DNA of 64,000 bases, from assembly GCA_947396885.1 (NCBI GenBank), contig OX377204.1, forward strand, positions 57,151,139 through 57,215,138, given 5' to 3'. Below are positions 1 through 11,335 of this stretch, one piece after another. The notes under the pieces are model-generated. The model had not been told where the DNA came from. It searched no databases and was given only the letters and a program-made list of their open reading frames with translations. A program made the position numbers and the translations under genes. The DNA comes from Heligmosomoides polygyrus polygyrus (Eukaryota; Nematoda; Chromadorea; Rhabditida; Heligmosomidae). Every line of letters begins with the position of its first letter. Positions within the stretch are counted from its first letter, which is position 1.

Positions 1-455
1 GAAGAGACCGAATAAAACTAGAGGGCACCATACCATTTATCAACTTGTAAATCATGACTAGATCATATTTTTTCTATTATACGATACGCAAGAGCACGTT
101 AGTTAAGGATCATCTTCCTGGGCAATGTCAAAGGTGCCGTGGTATGCTGTTGTAATTGTAATATATCCGTGAACTCCTATCCAAAATTTCCCAGTGAAGC
201 TGATCCGCACCAATTCAATTCTAGCTACTTCTCTTTTGCATCAAGACTAAACACAGTGGTACCATAGTGCAGGTGTAGTGCAAGTTCTAGTTCAGTGCTA
301 GTACATAGTACAAGTGCTCAGTCACGCACTTGCTGTTGATGTTGCAGTATCACTAAGCCAAGAACAATCAATTTAAGCTGCTTGCTATACCAACTCAGCC
401 TTCTTCACTCCCTAGCAGTACAGATGGCAATATTTGAGAACCCTATTGTGCTAAC
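1..455. other. no feature recognised
   Basis: I see no convincing coding frame, RNA gene or repeat in this stretch. Short runs of the type 'agtgcaagt' around 255-320 are locally repetitive but too brief to name. Confidence 0.5.
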
Positions 456-735
456 CTTACTGGGTGCGCGTAGCGCAGCCGGAGGAGGTGCCGGCTATCG
501 CGTGCACCCGATACCAGGTTCCTTGTTTGGATTTCCCGCCCAGGCCAACCAAGCCTTCCATCTTTCCGGGGTCAGTGAACTGGTACCAGACTTATCTGGG
601 AAGGAGAGGGCACAGACTTGTTCATCGGCTGGCCACGGCAAGTCATGTATGGCCAGATACGCATTCAAATCGCCTCCACGATATCCCGTAGAAGTAGAAT
701 GCTTGGCGCATCCCAAAGGGGATTGAGTACCGCCG
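456..735 (+). repeat. tRNA-derived SINE, copy 1
   Basis: The head reads like an RNA polymerase III promoter: an A-box-like TAGCGCAGCCGG at about 470-481, then a degenerate B-box-like GGTTC about 35 bases on. Two further copies lie at about 10440-10722 (opposite strand) and 29992-30266. They share the head, the body phrase 'GCCCAGGCCAACCAAGCCTTCC' in part, a 'GACTTGTTCATCGG' block and a 'GCAGAATGCG'-like tail. Three dispersed copies sharing one pol III-like head are best read as a SINE. The short open frames across it are by-products. Confidence 0.7.
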
Positions 736-1121
736 TCCTTTATCCTTATCCTTTATTGTGTTCCAACCTTGATCAGGTGAGTAGTTTTATGAAGCCAGTA
801 TGAAGCCATCCAGCCCTCACCCCCCCCCCCCCCCCACCACTACGCTTAATATCGGCATCTCCAGAAGGTTCAGTGATGTCGAATCTTCTTCTGATCAGTG
901 CCTTCGTCCCCAAGCTCATTCGACGACCCACGTGATGCCCCAAAGCACGGTCCTCCACTTCAATCTAGCCCCAAATTGACTGCAGGCAGCTCCACTCCCC
1001 ATCCTCGAACAGTGGACCTCGGGCAAAAATTGAAATTCTCTATAGGTATTGAGCTTCTGATCGATTTTGATCCTACGACAAAATGCCTTTTTGTCGGAAC
1101 CGATCGTTCCCAGCGCTTCTA
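736..1121. other. non-coding stretch with a poly-C run
   Basis: Nothing recognisable except a run of 16 C residues at about 820-835. Confidence 0.5.
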
Positions 1122-1254
1122 TTAGGATGGTGAAAAAGTGATGTAGGTTTTTTGTCTACCTTGTTTCAACACTATTTTTAACAACAAACTAAGCCCATTT
1201 CATAAGGTATTATACGTTGCTGGAAAGGTTATTACATGCGCTTTCTAAGTATGT

Positions 1255-2414
1255 ATTAGGCTGTCCGGAAAGCTCTCAGCGTTTTGAGTGAACTACCATA
1301 ACTTTCTCAAATCTTATCGGGTTTAGTCGAATCAGCACACTGTTACCAACAGTCGACTTATTCCATCAGCGAAAAAATTATGTGGTGAGATTGAGATTTT
1401 TATGATGAGATTCGACAAAATCCATGAAAGCTGTTTTGGCTTGATCCTGATTGGTGAAGGTTTTACAGCGAGAAAGTTCTGAAAGTGTTTGAAAGGGTGG
1501 TAGTCGGTTGGTGAGAGGTCTGGAGAATATGGCGGGTGAGGCAGAACTTCAACCCTTAATTCGTTCAATTTTCGAGTAGCGATTTGTGAAACGTGTGGGC
1601 GGGCGTTATCGTGCCAAAGAATCGGGCCTCTTCTGTTGACCAATGCTGGCTGAAGTTAACGCAGTTTTCGGTGCATTTCGTCGATTTCCTTCCAGTTGGT
1701 GTCTGCCGTGATCGCTTGGCCTATTGCCAAAAAGTTGTAATGGATCACACTAGCCGTCGACCACCACACAGTCACCACCACCTTTCTTTGTTGGAAGCTC
1801 GTCTTTGGAAAATGTCTATGGGATACATCGGAGTCCAACCACTGCCCGGAACGTTTCCTGTTATCATACAGAAACCACTTTTCATCACAAGTGATGATTC
1901 GATCCCGAAACGGGTCAGTTTTGTTGCGTAAAAGTAGAGAAGAACAAACCTCGAAACGTGACTATTTTTGCCGCTCACTCAACTCGTGGGGCATCCACTT
2001 TTCGAGCTTTTTCACCTTCCCAAGGCGTTTCAAAGCATCTTCGAGGCTGAAATCTCCGGTCCAAGATTTAGTGAACCACTGGCATACAGTGCTTTCTCCA
2101 GAACTATTAGGCCCCCACACTTGGTTGATTTGTCGGGCTGTCTCGGCTGCGGATTGTCCCAATTTGAAGTTAAAATTAAATATCTTTCGGAATTACTCCT
2201 TCGACATCCTTCGAAAAGCCCTTCAAGAACAAAATTGTAATAAAACGTTGAAACATAATTTATTTAGCCAGATAGAGCGAAAAATTCTGTACAGAAAGTA
2301 GCATTAATGCGCAATGCAAGTTGAATTTTTGCTTAATAATAGACGATGAAGAACAAACAGTAACAAGAACAAACAGTAGTAACACAAAACGCTGAGAACT
2401 TTCCGAACAACATA
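1255..2414 (-). mobile_element. inner mariner element inserted in the outer one
   Basis: The TIRs share CGGAAAG(C/T)TCTCAGCGTTTTG at about 1266-1285 and, inverted, at about 2390-2410, with a TA outside each end. The length, about 1.16 kb, is near the usual 1.3 kb. The outer element's sequence continues on both sides (GCGCTTTCTAAGTATGTA before, TATGGAACTTGA after), and the outer element's opposite arm shows the uninterrupted version. This second mariner type therefore jumped into the first. Confidence 0.75.
1332..2162 (-). pseudogene. inner mariner transposase, frameshifted
   Basis: Cut-and-paste DDE transposase of the mariner DD34D type. Read from high to low coordinates there is an N-terminal helix-turn-helix piece (GQSAAETARQINQVW), then SLEDALKRLGKVKKLEKW joined across an internal deletion of roughly 50 residues. 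The first catalytic Asp follows in ITCDEKW (about 1880-1895), the second in WHDNARPHVS (1600-1625), and the third in SPDLSPTDYH. There are exactly 34 residues between the second and third Asp. All three acidic residues survive, but the frame changes at least twice (near 1840 and 1650), so the copy is dead. Confidence 0.8.
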
Positions 2415-2509
2415 ATATATGGAACTTGATTAAGTCGGTTGTTTAAAAATAATTTGGTTTTTTTTAGATGTCCAAACGCGATTTTCGTAAAATTTTCCGG
2501 CTTTGGCTG

Positions 2510-2992
2510 ATGTCGGGGAACTTCTTTTTGATTCAGCCACTAGGCAAACGCGACTGTTATCATAAAGTATTCATCTCTCATCGGAAGTCACAATCCGTTC
2601 GAGAAACGGATCGTTGCCATAGATGGGCCGACGATATCTCAAGACGACGATTTTTCTTACTTTCGGTCAATTTAGTTTCTTGGTCTTCCCAGTTTACTTC
2701 AAATGGCGAACAACTGTAGTGTGATCGACGTCGAGATTCTCGGCAATGTCTCGCGTGGTTTGCGCGGATCAGCTTCGACTGACGCCTTCTATGGATCATT
2801 ATCAACGGCTCTCATGTGGTTCTTCTTCGAGGCTGGTGTTGCCGGCACGAAACTTTTGGAACCATCTCCTACTGTGCATTCGTTGATCCTTCCCTGGTTC
2901 CATACTTCATTTATATTTTCAGCGGTCTGAGCGGAAGTCCGGCCCAGTTTCAACTCGCAGAAGTAAATTTGACGAAAATCGCGTTTAGACAT
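2510..2992 (-). pseudogene. outer mariner transposase, N-terminal half, broken
   Basis: The start MSKRDFRQIYFCELKLG is followed by the mariner helix-turn-helix region (AENINEVW...INECTV), a degenerate linker, and then the phrase KNRRLEISS typical of the family. After a frameshift comes a stretch equivalent to NDPFLERIVTSDE, which holds the first catalytic Asp. The following Trp codon is a stop. The reading then runs into the inverted 5' arm, so the second and third catalytic Asp residues are lost. The product would have bound element ends and made strand cuts; as it stands it cannot. Frame changes lie near 2800 and 2600. Confidence 0.7.
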
Positions 2993-3185
2993 CTGAAAAT
3001 AAAAACCAAATTATCTTTTTAAATAAGCGATTTGAGTTAAATTCCATATACATACATAGAGATCGCATATAATGAGCTTTCCTACAATGTATAACACCTT
3101 ATGAAAAGTCTTATGGTTAGTTTATTGGAAAATAGTGTTAAAACCAATAAGACAGAAAACCTGCATTTCTTTTGCACCAATCTAA

Positions 3186-3830
3186 TAATGCTAAGTTGAA
3201 CAGAAAATTTTTCCACACGGCAGGGACGGGCTGCCTAACTGTCATTGACATACAAACAAAGAAACTTCACTTTCAAGCTACAATCAACAATATCGATCGA
3301 TATTGACCTCTCGATCAAAACCTTTCACTCGCTATAAAGCACACGTTTTTTGCATTCCTCCGTCATTACTCAAGAAGGTTGTTGCATCATTAGCTATACT
3401 TACGAGTTGGTTAGTACATTTTTGATTCCATTCGTGTAAAGAATATAATTTGTCTACAACACCTCTTCATCTTGAAACAGCTTGGCTGTTCGAAAATAAA
3501 AAGGGCCCATGCACTGTACTACCGAGGTCGAAAAAATAGTTATTCATACTTCGCTACGAATTGGGTTGCTCATCACGAATCTGAAATCGCTTTCTGGATT
3601 TCCGGTTTCTTATGGCAGGTTAACTCTTTCACGACACGCGTGTTTTTCCCGCGCGCCGAGTGAATACGGTTTTTGGCTTGCTTAATGGGGAAATCAAAAA
3701 TGCCCACATATCCACTTACAAGGAGCTCGAAGAGCGTAAATGACATTTGTTGCCATGCTTTGTTCAAAAATGCGTTGGAAATGGCGATAAAAGCTCTCAC
3801 TGACGATAAATCGCAAAACGCAATAACAAT
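3186..3830. other. no gene recognised
   Basis: AT-rich sequence without a supportable gene. The open frame at 3573-3860 on the - strand has no recognisable motif and overlaps the tRNA-like sequence that follows. Confidence 0.4.
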
Positions 3831-3834
3831 GGTG

Positions 3835-3911
3835 TGTGCGGGAATCGAACCCATGACCACTCTCTGTGAAGCGAGAACACTTCCGCTGCGCCGCCGCCTA
3901 AGGTGGCCAGG
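3835..3911 (-). repeat. tRNA-like SINE head (family 3, copy 1)
   Basis: On the - strand there is an A-box-like GGCGCAGCGG and, about 40 bases later, a perfect B box GGTTCGATTCC flanked by a T-stem-like GGG/CCC. A clean cloverleaf does not form. A diverged copy with the same spacing lies at 24965-25035, and 'TAATCAGCGTTTC' followed by 'ATGGG(A/T)AGCTGAA' is shared next to both copies (about 4035-4110 and 25075-25135). This is a tRNA-derived repeat rather than a working tRNA. Confidence 0.6.
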
Positions 3912-4167
3912 CCGCTAACGACAATGCTGATTGCACAACACTGCGTCCACGCTGCATCAACGCACGCGGCACACATTCCGCAAACTTTGGGCAGCTAGTG
4001 CTTGCTTATGAAATCCGTTTGGCAAATTGGTATAAATATTTGTAATCAGCGTTTCGATCTCTTTCACAAGACGTAGGTATGTCCGAAGTTCCATGGGAAG
4101 CTGAAGGCATTCCGCGGTTAGTGGTTACTCCTTTACGGGTCTCCCCTACTCTTCCAAATTGCCAAGC

Positions 4168-4275
4168 ACGTTGGACGACGTCTTCGGCACGTCAGCTGAA
4201 CTCCGTCCAACTTTGGACGACGTTTTCGGCATGTCTGTTGAACACTCACCCACGTTGGACGACGTCTTAGTTAAA
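4168..4275 (+). repeat. 42-bp minisatellite, about 2.5 copies
   Basis: The phrase TTGGACGACG(T)C/TTT recurs at 4171, 4213 and 4255, exactly 42 bases apart. In one frame it encodes a 14-residue repeat beginning TLDDVFG. Several differences between copies fall at third codon positions, but with so few copies this is weak evidence for coding. Confidence 0.7.
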
Positions 4276-4306
4276 AGAAAAATCTCACTGTCCTTATTAT
4301 GTGTGA

Positions 4307-7300
4307 AGTTTATTCGATTATTCGTTCGTTCGAATAACTGAAAAATTGGGTTATTCGATTATTCGGAAATTCGAATAACCGAAAAACAGGGTTATTCGAT
4401 TATTCGGAAATTCGAATAAGCGAAAAATGGGGTTATTCGATTATTCGGAAATTCGAATAAGCGAAAAACAGGGTTATTCGATTATTCGGAAATTCGAATA
4501 ACCGAAAAACAAGGTTATTCGATTATTCGGAAATTCGAATAAGCGAAAAATGGGGTTATTCGATTATTCGGAAATTCGAATAAGCGAAAAATGGGGTTAT
4601 TCGATTATTCGGAAATTCGAATAACCGAAAAACAGGGTTATTCGATTATTCGGAAATTCGAATAAGCGAAAAATGGGGTTATTCGATTATTCGGAAATTC
4701 GAATAACCGAAAAACAGGGTTATTCGATTATTCGGAAATTCGAATAACCGAAAAACAGGGTTATTCGATTATTCGGAAATTCGAATAAGCGAAAAATGGG
4801 GTTATTCGATTATTCGGAAATTCGAATAACCGAAAAACAGGGTTATTCGATTATTCGGAAATTCGAATAAGCGAAAAACAGGGTTATTCGATTATTCGGA
4901 AATTCGAATAAGCGAAAAACAGGGTTATTCGATTATTCGGAAATTCGAATAACCGAAAAACAGGGTTATTCGATTATTCGGAAATTCGAATAAGCGAAAA
5001 ACAGGGTTATTCGATTATTCGGAAATTCGAATAACCGAAAAACAGGGTTATTCGATTATTCGGAAATTCGAATAAGCGAAAAACAGGGTTATTCGATTAT
5101 TCGGAAATTCGAATAACCGAAAAACAGGGTTATTCGATTATTCGGAAATTCGAATAAGCGAAAAACAGGGTTATTCGATTATTCGGAAATTCGAATAACC
5201 GAAAAACAGGGTTATTCGATTATTCGGAAATTCGAATAACCGAAAAACAGGGTTATTCGATTATTCGGAAATTCGAATAAGCGAAAAATGGGGTTATTCG
5301 ATTATTCGGAAATTCGAATAACCGAAAAACAGGGTTATTCGATTATTCGGAAATTCGAATAACCGAAAAACAGGGTTATTCGATTATTCGGAAATTCGAA
5401 TAAGCGAAAAATGGGGTTATTCGATTATTCGGAAATTCGAATAACCGAAAAACAGGGTTATTCGATTATTCGGAAATTCGAATAACCGAAAAACAGGGTT
5501 ATTCGATTATTCGGAAATTCGAATAACCGAAAAACAGGGTTATTCGATTATTCGGAAATTCGAATAAGCGAAAAACAGGGTTATTCGATTATTCGGAAAT
5601 TCGAATAACCGAAAAACAGGGTTATTCGATTATTCGGAAATTCGAATAACCGAAAAACAGGGTTATTCGATTATTCGGAAATTCGAATAAGCGAAAAATG
5701 GGGTTATTCGATTATTCGGAAATTCGAATAAGCGAAAAATGGGGTTATTCGATTATTCGGAAATTCGAATAACCGAAAAACAGGGTTATTCGATTATTCG
5801 GAAATTCGAATAAGCGAAAAACAGGGTTATTCGATTATTCGGAAATTCGAATAAGCGAAAAACAGGGTTATTCGATTATTCGGAAATTCGAATAACCGAA
5901 AAACAGGGTTATTCGATTATTCGGAAATTCGAATAAGCGAAAAACAGGGTTATTCGATTATTCGGAAATTCGAATAACCGAAAAACAGGGTTATTCGATT
6001 ATTCGGAAATTCGAATAAGCGAAAAACAGGGTTATTCGATTATTCGGAAATTCGAATAACCGAAAAACAGGGTTATTCGATTATTCGGAAATTCGAATAA
6101 GCGAAAAACAGGGTTATTCGATTATTCGGAAATTCGAATAACCGAAAAACAGGGTTATTCGATTATTCGGAAATTCGAATAACCGAAAAACAGGGTTATT
6201 CGATTATTCGGAAATTCGAATAAGCGAAAAATGGGGTTATTCGATTATTCGGAAATTCGAATAACCGAAAAACAGGGTTATTCGATTATTCGGAAATTCG
6301 AATAACCGAAAAACAGGGTTATTCGATTATTCGGAAATTCGAATAAGCGAAAAATGGGGTTATTCGATTATTCGGAAATTCGAATAACCGAAAAACAGGG
6401 TTATTCGATTATTCGGAAATTCGAATAACCGAAAAACAGGGTTATTCGATTATTCGGAAATTCGAATAACCGAAAAACAGGGTTATTCGATTATTCGGAA
6501 ATTCGAATAAGCGAAAAACAGGGTTATTCGATTATTCGGAAATTCGAATAACCGAAAAACAGGGTTATTCGATTATTCGGAAATTCGAATAACCGAAAAA
6601 CAGGGTTATTCGATTATTCGGAAATTCGAATAAGCGAAAAACAGGGTTATTCGATTATTCGGAAATTCGAATAACCGAAAAACAGGGTTATTCGATTATT
6701 CGGAAATTCGAATAAGCGAAAAACAGGGTTATTCGATTATTCGGAAATTCGAATAACCGAAAAACAGGGTTATTCGATTATTCGGAAATTCGAATAAGCG
6801 AAAAACAGGGTTATTCGATTATTCGGAAATTCGAATAACCGAAAAACAGGGTTATTCGATTATTCGGAAATTCGAATAAGCGAAAAACAGGGTTATTCGA
6901 TTATTCGGAAATTCGAATAACCGAAAAACAGGGTTATTCGATTATTCGGAAATTCGAATAACCGAAAAACAGGGTTATTCGATTATTCGGAAATTCGAAT
7001 AAGCGAAAAATGGGGTTATTCGATTATTCGGAAATTCGAATAACCGAAAAACAGGGTTATTCGATTATTCGGAAATTCGAATAACCGAAAAACAGGGTTA
7101 TTCGATTATTCGGAAATTCGAATAAGCGAAAAATGGGGTTATTCGATTATTCGGAAATTCGAATAACCGAAAAACAGGGTTATTCGATTATTCGGAAATT
7201 CGAATAACCGAAAAACAGGGTTATTCGATTATTCGGAAATTCGAATAACCGAAAAACAGGGTTATTCGATTATTCGGAAATTCGAATAAGCGAAAAACAG

Positions 7301-8730
7301 GGTTATTCGATTATTCGGAAATTCGAATAACCGAAAAACAGGGTTATTCGATTATTCGGAAATTCGAATAACCGAAAAACAGGGTTATTCGATTATTCGG
7401 AAATTCGAATAAGCGAAAAATGGGGTTATTCGATTATTCGGAAATTCGAATAAGCGAAAAATGGGGTTATTCGATTATTCGGAAATTCGAATAAGCGAAA
7501 AATGGGGTTATTCGATTATTCGGAAATTCGAATAACTGAAAAATTGGGGTTATTCGATTATTCGTTCATTCGAATTTTCGAAAAATGGGGTTATTCGATT
7601 ATTCGGAAATTCGAATAACCGAAAAACAGGGTTATTCGATTATTCGGAAATTCGAATAAGCGAAAAACAGGGTTATTCGATTATTCGGAAATTCGAATAA
7701 GCGAAAAACAGGGTTATTCGATTATTCGGAAATTCGAATAACCGAAAAACAGGGTTATTCGATTATTCGGAAATTCGAATAAGCGAAAAACAGGGTTATT
7801 CGATTATTCGGAAATTCGAATAACCGAAAAACAGGGTTATTCGATTATTCGGAAATTCGAATAAGCGAAAAACAGGGTTATTCGATTATTCGGAAATTCG
7901 AATAACCGAAAAACAGGGTTATTCGATTATTCGGAAATTCGAATAAGCGAAAAACAGGGTTATTCGATTATTCGGAAATTCGAATAACCGAAAAACAGGG
8001 TTATTCGATTATTCGGAAATTCGAATAACCGAAAAACAGGGTTATTCGATTATTCGGAAATTCGAATAAGCGAAAAATGGGGTTATTCGATTATTCGGAA
8101 ATTCGAATAACCGAAAAACAGGGTTATTCGATTATTCGGAAATTCGAATAACCGAAAAACAGGGTTATTCGATTATTCGGAAATTCGAATAAGCGAAAAA
8201 TGGGGTTATTCGATTATTCGGAAATTCGAATAACCGAAAAACAGGGTTATTCGATTATTCGGAAATTCGAATAACCGAAAAACAGGGTTATTCGATTATT
8301 CGGAAATTCGAATAACCGAAAAACAGGGTTATTCGATTATTCGGAAATTCGAATAAGCGAAAAACAGGGTTATTCGATTATTCGGAAATTCGAATAACCG
8401 AAAAACAGGGTTATTCGATTATTCGGAAATTCGAATAACCGAAAAACAGGGTTATTCGATTATTCGGAAATTCGAATAAGCGAAAAATGGGGTTATTCGA
8501 TTATTCGGAAATTCGAATAAGCGAAAAATGGGGTTATTCGATTATTCGGAAATTCGAATAAGCGAAAAATGGGGTTATTCGATTATTCGGAAATTCGAAT
8601 AACTGAAAAATTGGGGTTATTCGATTATTCGTTCATTCGAATTTTCGAAAAATGGGGTTATTCGATTATTCGGAAATTCGAATAACCGAAAAAATGTGGT
8701 TATTCGATTATTCGTTCATTCGAAAATTTT
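4307..8730 (+). repeat. 41-bp satellite array, about 108 monomers, with higher-order structure
   Basis: The array is head-to-tail. The monomer is a dyad: GGTTATTCGA on one side and TTCGAATAACC on the other, so each unit can fold. Three variants alternate, ending AACCGAAAAACA, AAGCGAAAAACA or AAGCGAAAAATG. Their order repeats in blocks. A rare pair of odd monomers (AACTGAAAAATTGGGG followed by TTCATTCGAATTTTCG) occurs at 7534 and again at 8601, 1067 bp or 26 monomers apart, with the same variant order between. Similar but shorter arrays sit at the ends of elements A (11911-12222) and B (59000-59245). The left edge AAGTTTATTCGATTATTCG is the same as in B. Confidence 0.97.
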
Positions 8731-8748
8731 TGGAAAAGCACAAGTATA
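8731..8748 (-). mobile_element. hAT-family terminus closing the satellite
   Basis: The array ends in AAAAGCACAAGTATA followed by GTGGCCGG, the same end as in elements A and B. It marks the satellite as part of a hAT-type element. I find no partner end flanked by GTGGCCGG upstream, so the left end is missing or has been deleted. Confidence 0.75.
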
Positions 8749-10439
8749 GTGGCCGGCCTTGATTTCGAAGTTGGCAGGAAAGTATGAAAATCGTCGCTGT
8801 TTTCTTGGACAATAACAATTAAGCACTCAACTAGCACTGGTTCGGCACTAGAGGAAGGATGTCTCGGTTTGGTATGATCTTGAAGAGTAGTCACCTAGGA
8901 GATCGTCCAAACACTTCTGTACGTCCATAGGGGCCGAATTGGTAACTCGAATCCTTCCATTTGCGCGGTTTGCGTCTGTTTGTGAAAACTAGTAAACGCC
9001 CATGCCAGGCCCCCATCAGATAGCGTAGTTCCCCAGGTCAGAGTTTGTGACCTGTGCCAAGGTTGCCTGAAAATGTTTAAAACATCCGAACTTCGACTGA
9101 CTCGCGGATCCTCGAGTACATCTAGATGGGGAGGGAAGTGAATTCTTAAAACGAATCCAGAGGTCGGCTTGACGTGACAGATTGCGTCGATTGCTTTCGC
9201 TCTCCTGAACCCTTGCCTCTTCACGGGCCGATGGGCTCATTTTGCGCTTCCTATGTTTGCCTTCTTTGCTAGACAAATGTGAAGCTGTGGAGGAAGCTGT
9301 TCAAGGGTGCGTGAGCAGACACCAGTTAAGACGAGTCACTTTCTTGGTGCGTGGCGCGGAGGCCGGAAACAAGCTTGTTTGTGGATGATGAGACATTGAA
9401 CGCGTGAAGTGACACACCACACTGTCCTTTTCGTCCTCGTGGTACCAGTAGTGCAGGCATCTAGGGTCCGACTGCTGCCGACAGGGACGGCTAGTGACGT
9501 CATACTCGCGCGGTCGCTTGGGCGCTAGAGCGCGGAAGTGTGCACCGCCAGCTATTGTTTGCGCTTTGTCGGCTGGTGCAGAAGAAGGAAAACAGTGGAG
9601 TGCTTCATTAAACCTTGTAGATTCGAGAAATAGTGCAAATAGGTCCGGGGTCACCATAGCATGGCGCGGCGGGCCGGCGAGGCAAGTAGCTACGTACAGC
9701 GAATGTGAATGCATTCTTATCTCGTTTCGATCCACGTATAATGTGCTTCCTAATTGAACATGGGGAAACTCCAGGATGCAGGCAATTCTAACACAGATGC
9801 GTCACTTGAGCCACACTCTGGAGTCCCCTCCCCTGCCTAATGCTGCAGCTCTGTTCTGTGCTTTCCTCCGCGTCAGTGTTAAGTTTATCTCAGCTCAATT
9901 TCTTCCTTTCTTTCTTTCATTTTCTATCACATCATTCTTCTTATTATGTACTACAAGATTTTCGGTTGCCACTAACGCCAAGGCGCAGCTTAACATCCTT
10001 GCACATCTCAGTAGCCTCTAGTCCATGCGCCTAGGCTTGAGTAGAAGTCAGAAATATTCTTTTACTTCTACCATGGGCCATAATTTTGTATTCTCTATTA
10101 TACTTCTCTATGTAAAGCAGGGATGATTACTGGTGTGCACACCGGCCTCGATCTTTGATTGGATGTTACCCACGTTTACCGTGTTAAATACACTACATGT
10201 ACGATAAGAACAAGGCTTGTAGCTAGTTACAACTCCCTACTTGATTTCCGACCCTCCGTAAATTTTACTAGAAATTATTGATCCTTCTAGATACTTCTAC
10301 ATAGGGAATTTGGAGCGATTTCGAGGCGCTATGTTAGAACCGTTTCTACATCAAATTTTTTCCTTCGCGGTTCTCACCCATTGGTAAGGGCACGTGTTTC
10401 TTCATGGCCTATGTAATGGATTCTTTCGGCACTAAAAAG
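8749..10439. other. unassigned region with two weak open frames
   Basis: The - strand is open from 9735 to 9301 (144 codons) and from 9276 to 9016 (86 codons; basic, Ser/Arg-rich N-terminus). Neither shows a domain I recognise, and the + strand is also open across part of it. The block at about 9480-9690 is clearly richer in GC than its surroundings and contains TGACGTCA, a CREB-type palindrome. A promoter or a diverged exon is possible but not supported. Confidence 0.25.
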
Positions 10440-10722
10440 ATGAAAAGGATCGATCCCCGTTTTGAACACTCCTCAGCGCATTCTGCTTCAGCGGGATATT
10501 GTGCAGGCAGTTTGAATGCGTATTTGGCGAATTCAATGTCTTGCGGTGGCGAGCTGATGGACAAATCAGTGTTTTATCCTACCCAGTCGTCTGGTACCAT
10601 TTCACCGAACCTGGAGGGGTAGAAGGTTTGTTTGGCCTGAGCGAGAAATCCCAGCCAAGAACGTGCAATCGGATGCGTGCTACAGCGGGCGCATCCTCCG
10701 GCTGTGCTACAACGCGCCCAGA
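10440..10722 (-). repeat. tRNA-derived SINE, copy 2
   Basis: Read on the - strand it starts with GTAGCACAGCCGGAGG, an A-box match. It continues through the same body as copy 1 (TTTCTCGCTCAGGCCAAACA) and ends with the GCAGAATGCG-like tail. Confidence 0.65.
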
Positions 10723-11261
10723 GCAAAATTACTATCGATGAAACCTGTGCTATCAGTGCAGGTTGCGTGGAGTTGACGTAGCCGACATAAGCTTTTGGGA
10801 TGATCATTCTTCTGGCTAATAGATGTGTGGACCAGACGTACTGGTGGGTAGCGCCATCGACTCATGAATCACGGTGGAGGGTTTTGTGAGGCGCGCTTCG
10901 TCTGCATTTGAATGGTGCAGGCAGTGATAGTGGAGCAGTTAAAGCAATCAAACCATTCAATTTCGTGTCTCTCACCGTTCAACTTACCTATAATGTGAAG
11001 CAATACTCAATAAGCATTCACTCATCCATTGTAAAAGACAAATCCAAAGATCATTTAAAGCCAAATATTTTATAGAGGAACAAGAAGGTAGATCTCGCTC
11101 TTGAATTGTATTCACTTCCATTACTGGTTTGTTGAATTTTTTCATTTAGAGTAACGTTCAGGTAGAGTAACTGTCATGTGGTTGAGCTGTTCGTCTGTCC
11201 CAGCCATTACCACTGTCTGCGCCATTCAAAGGCAAACTATGAATTTTGCAAAAACCCCATA

Positions 11262-11335
11262 GAAACGCCCCACAGGATTCAAACCCGCTAGATATCGCTC
11301 ATGAGGCGACTACGCTATCTACTCGGCTGACTAGA
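11262..11335 (-). repeat. tRNA-like sequence
   Basis: On the - strand there is an A-box-like TAGTCAGCCGAGTAG and a B box GGTTTGAATCC, with a plausible T arm (GCGGG, loop TTTGAAT, CCTGT). The anticodon arm is poor. It is probably another SINE head or a tRNA pseudogene. Confidence 0.4.

Larger units (their letters stand above)
1122..3185 (-). mobile_element. outer mariner element, palindromic derivative
   Basis: The ends are inverted repeats of the mariner type (TTAGGATGGTGAAAAAG at 1122; reverse complement at 3185 reads TTAGATTGGTGCAAAAG). The inverted similarity continues past the TIR for roughly 130 bp. It then resumes after the inner insertion (2415-2500 against 2955-3050), so both ends carry the 5' untranslated region plus the ATG and first codons (MSKRDFR on the + strand at 2468, and again on the - strand at 2992). 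The C-terminal half of the transposase is missing. This is therefore a deletion/inversion derivative in which the 3' end has been replaced by a second 5' end. It is interrupted by a complete second mariner. Confidence 0.75.

Noticed and set aside
4307..8730. CRISPR array
   Set aside because: The units are contiguous 41-bp copies without unique spacers, in a eukaryotic repeat landscape.
9301..9735. 144-codon - frame as a host gene
   Set aside because: No motif, both strands open, GC-rich composition explains the lack of stops; left as unassigned.
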